A program made the position numbers and the translations under genes. Shown here piece after piece: positions 63,716 to 64,000 of a DNA stretch of 64,000 nt. Numbering within the stretch: position 1 is the first letter of the stretch; each line of letters begins with the position of its first letter. The notes below the pieces were generated by a model, which was not told where the DNA came from, did no database searches, and worked only from the letters and a program-made list of their open reading frames with translations. The stretch is from Flavobacterium salilacus subsp. salilacus (GTDB taxonomy: Bacteria > Bacteroidota > Bacteroidia > Flavobacteriales > Flavobacteriaceae), in NCBI RefSeq assembly GCF_004634195.1, contig NZ_SKBP01000002.1, positions 248,001-312,000 of the forward strand, in the 5' to 3' direction.

Positions 63716-64000
63716 TTAGCTTTTTGAGATTTCATCCGGCAATTCGTTTGTATCGCCTTTATTATCATACGGAAAATATTTTTTCAGGCGTTCTCCTGCT
63801 CTCAATATACCTTCAACAAGACCGTCTTTAAATTTGGCATTTTTAAATTGAGAGATTACAGCATCTTTAGTACAATCCCAAAAATCATCTTCTACAACTT
63901 TATCAATACCTTCATCGCCAACAATGGCAAACGTTTTATCGGCAACGCCTACATAAAATAGTACCCCGTTGCGGGCAACAGTATTGTCCATCCCTAAAAG
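63716..64000 (-). CDS. TPM-domain protein, 5' part missing
   Basis: C-terminal 95 residues of a second TPM-domain protein; the frame is open to the right edge of the window, so an ATG at 63991 is internal. The sequence MDNTVARNGVLFYVGVADKT and FAIVGDEGIDKVV is the conserved second half of the soluble TPM type, and RAGERLKKYFPYD is the family's terminal helix. It is directly followed by the YgcG-like gene. Confidence 0.85.
   Translation of the reverse strand, partial: LLGMDNTVARNGVLFYVGVADKTFAIVGDEGIDKVVEDDFWDCTKDAVISQFKNAKFKDGLVEGILRAGERLKKYFPYDNKGDTNELPDEISKS

Overview
The window is chromosomal DNA from a member of Bacteroidota, most likely Flavobacteriaceae. The evidence is low G+C content, -7 promoter elements of the TAnnTTTG type, SusC/SusD pairs, DUF5686 and outer-membrane carboxypeptidase-like proteins, many short-signal lipoproteins, and a tight era/der neighbourhood. 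The species cannot be named from the sequence alone. No phage, insertion sequence with a transposase, or CRISPR array was seen.

Layout. Positions 1-4.7 kb hold a truncated subtilisin-like protease and then a leftward MbnP / di-heme MbnH / outer-membrane protein cluster, probably concerned with a metal or an oxidised protein cofactor. Positions 4.8-6.9 kb hold small secreted Spy-like proteins, a lipoprotein and a decayed gene fragment. Positions 7-10 kb are a leftward housekeeping operon (PLP-dependent deaminase, peptidoglycan glucosaminidase, hemL). Positions 10.1-18.9 kb are a compact, alternately oriented group: a GAF protein, an HD + Pycsar-effector-like membrane protein, a giant metallophosphoesterase fused to a beta-barrel, and two lipoproteins.

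The core of the window (19.5-42.4 kb) is a complete polysaccharide utilisation locus for beta-mannan, probably acetylated galacto(gluco)mannan. It encodes two GH26 and two GH5 endo-enzymes, GH27 alpha-galactosidase, GH3 beta-glucosidase, two acetyl esterases, SusC/SusD plus a TIG-domain glycan-binding lipoprotein, an AraC regulator, a sodium-solute symporter, a GH130 mannosylglucose phosphorylase and a cellobiose/mannobiose 2-epimerase. The inferred flow is deacetylation and endo-cleavage at the surface, import by SusCD, removal of galactose and glucose in the periplasm, inner-membrane import by the symporter, epimerisation of mannobiose to mannosyl-glucose, then phosphorolysis to mannose-1-phosphate and glucose. 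An identical 17-bp sequence lies exactly 20 nt upstream of a -7 element in front of both susC and the first GH26 gene, one on each side of araC. It is the best candidate for the regulator's operator. Two paralogous small genes of unknown function flank the locus in direct orientation.

Positions 42.8-49.4 kb carry a DUF748 protein, SemiSWEET, a Ca2+/cation antiporter, an AIM24-like protein, and a TonB receptor with a neighbouring Crp/Fnr-type regulator and a TTGAC-N4-GTCAA palindrome at its promoter. Positions 49.5-49.7 kb contain an unexplained structured, locally GC-rich intergenic element. Positions 49.8-53.4 kb hold a NarL-type two-component system with an overlapping membrane protein, plus two orphan proteins. 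Positions 53.7-57.1 kb hold initiator tRNA-Met, mtfA, era and der. Positions 57.2-64 kb hold two outer-membrane proteins and two TPM-domain proteins. A roughly 125-135 bp palindromic repeat with terminal inverted repeats occurs three times (3.2, 24.4 and 60.0 kb).
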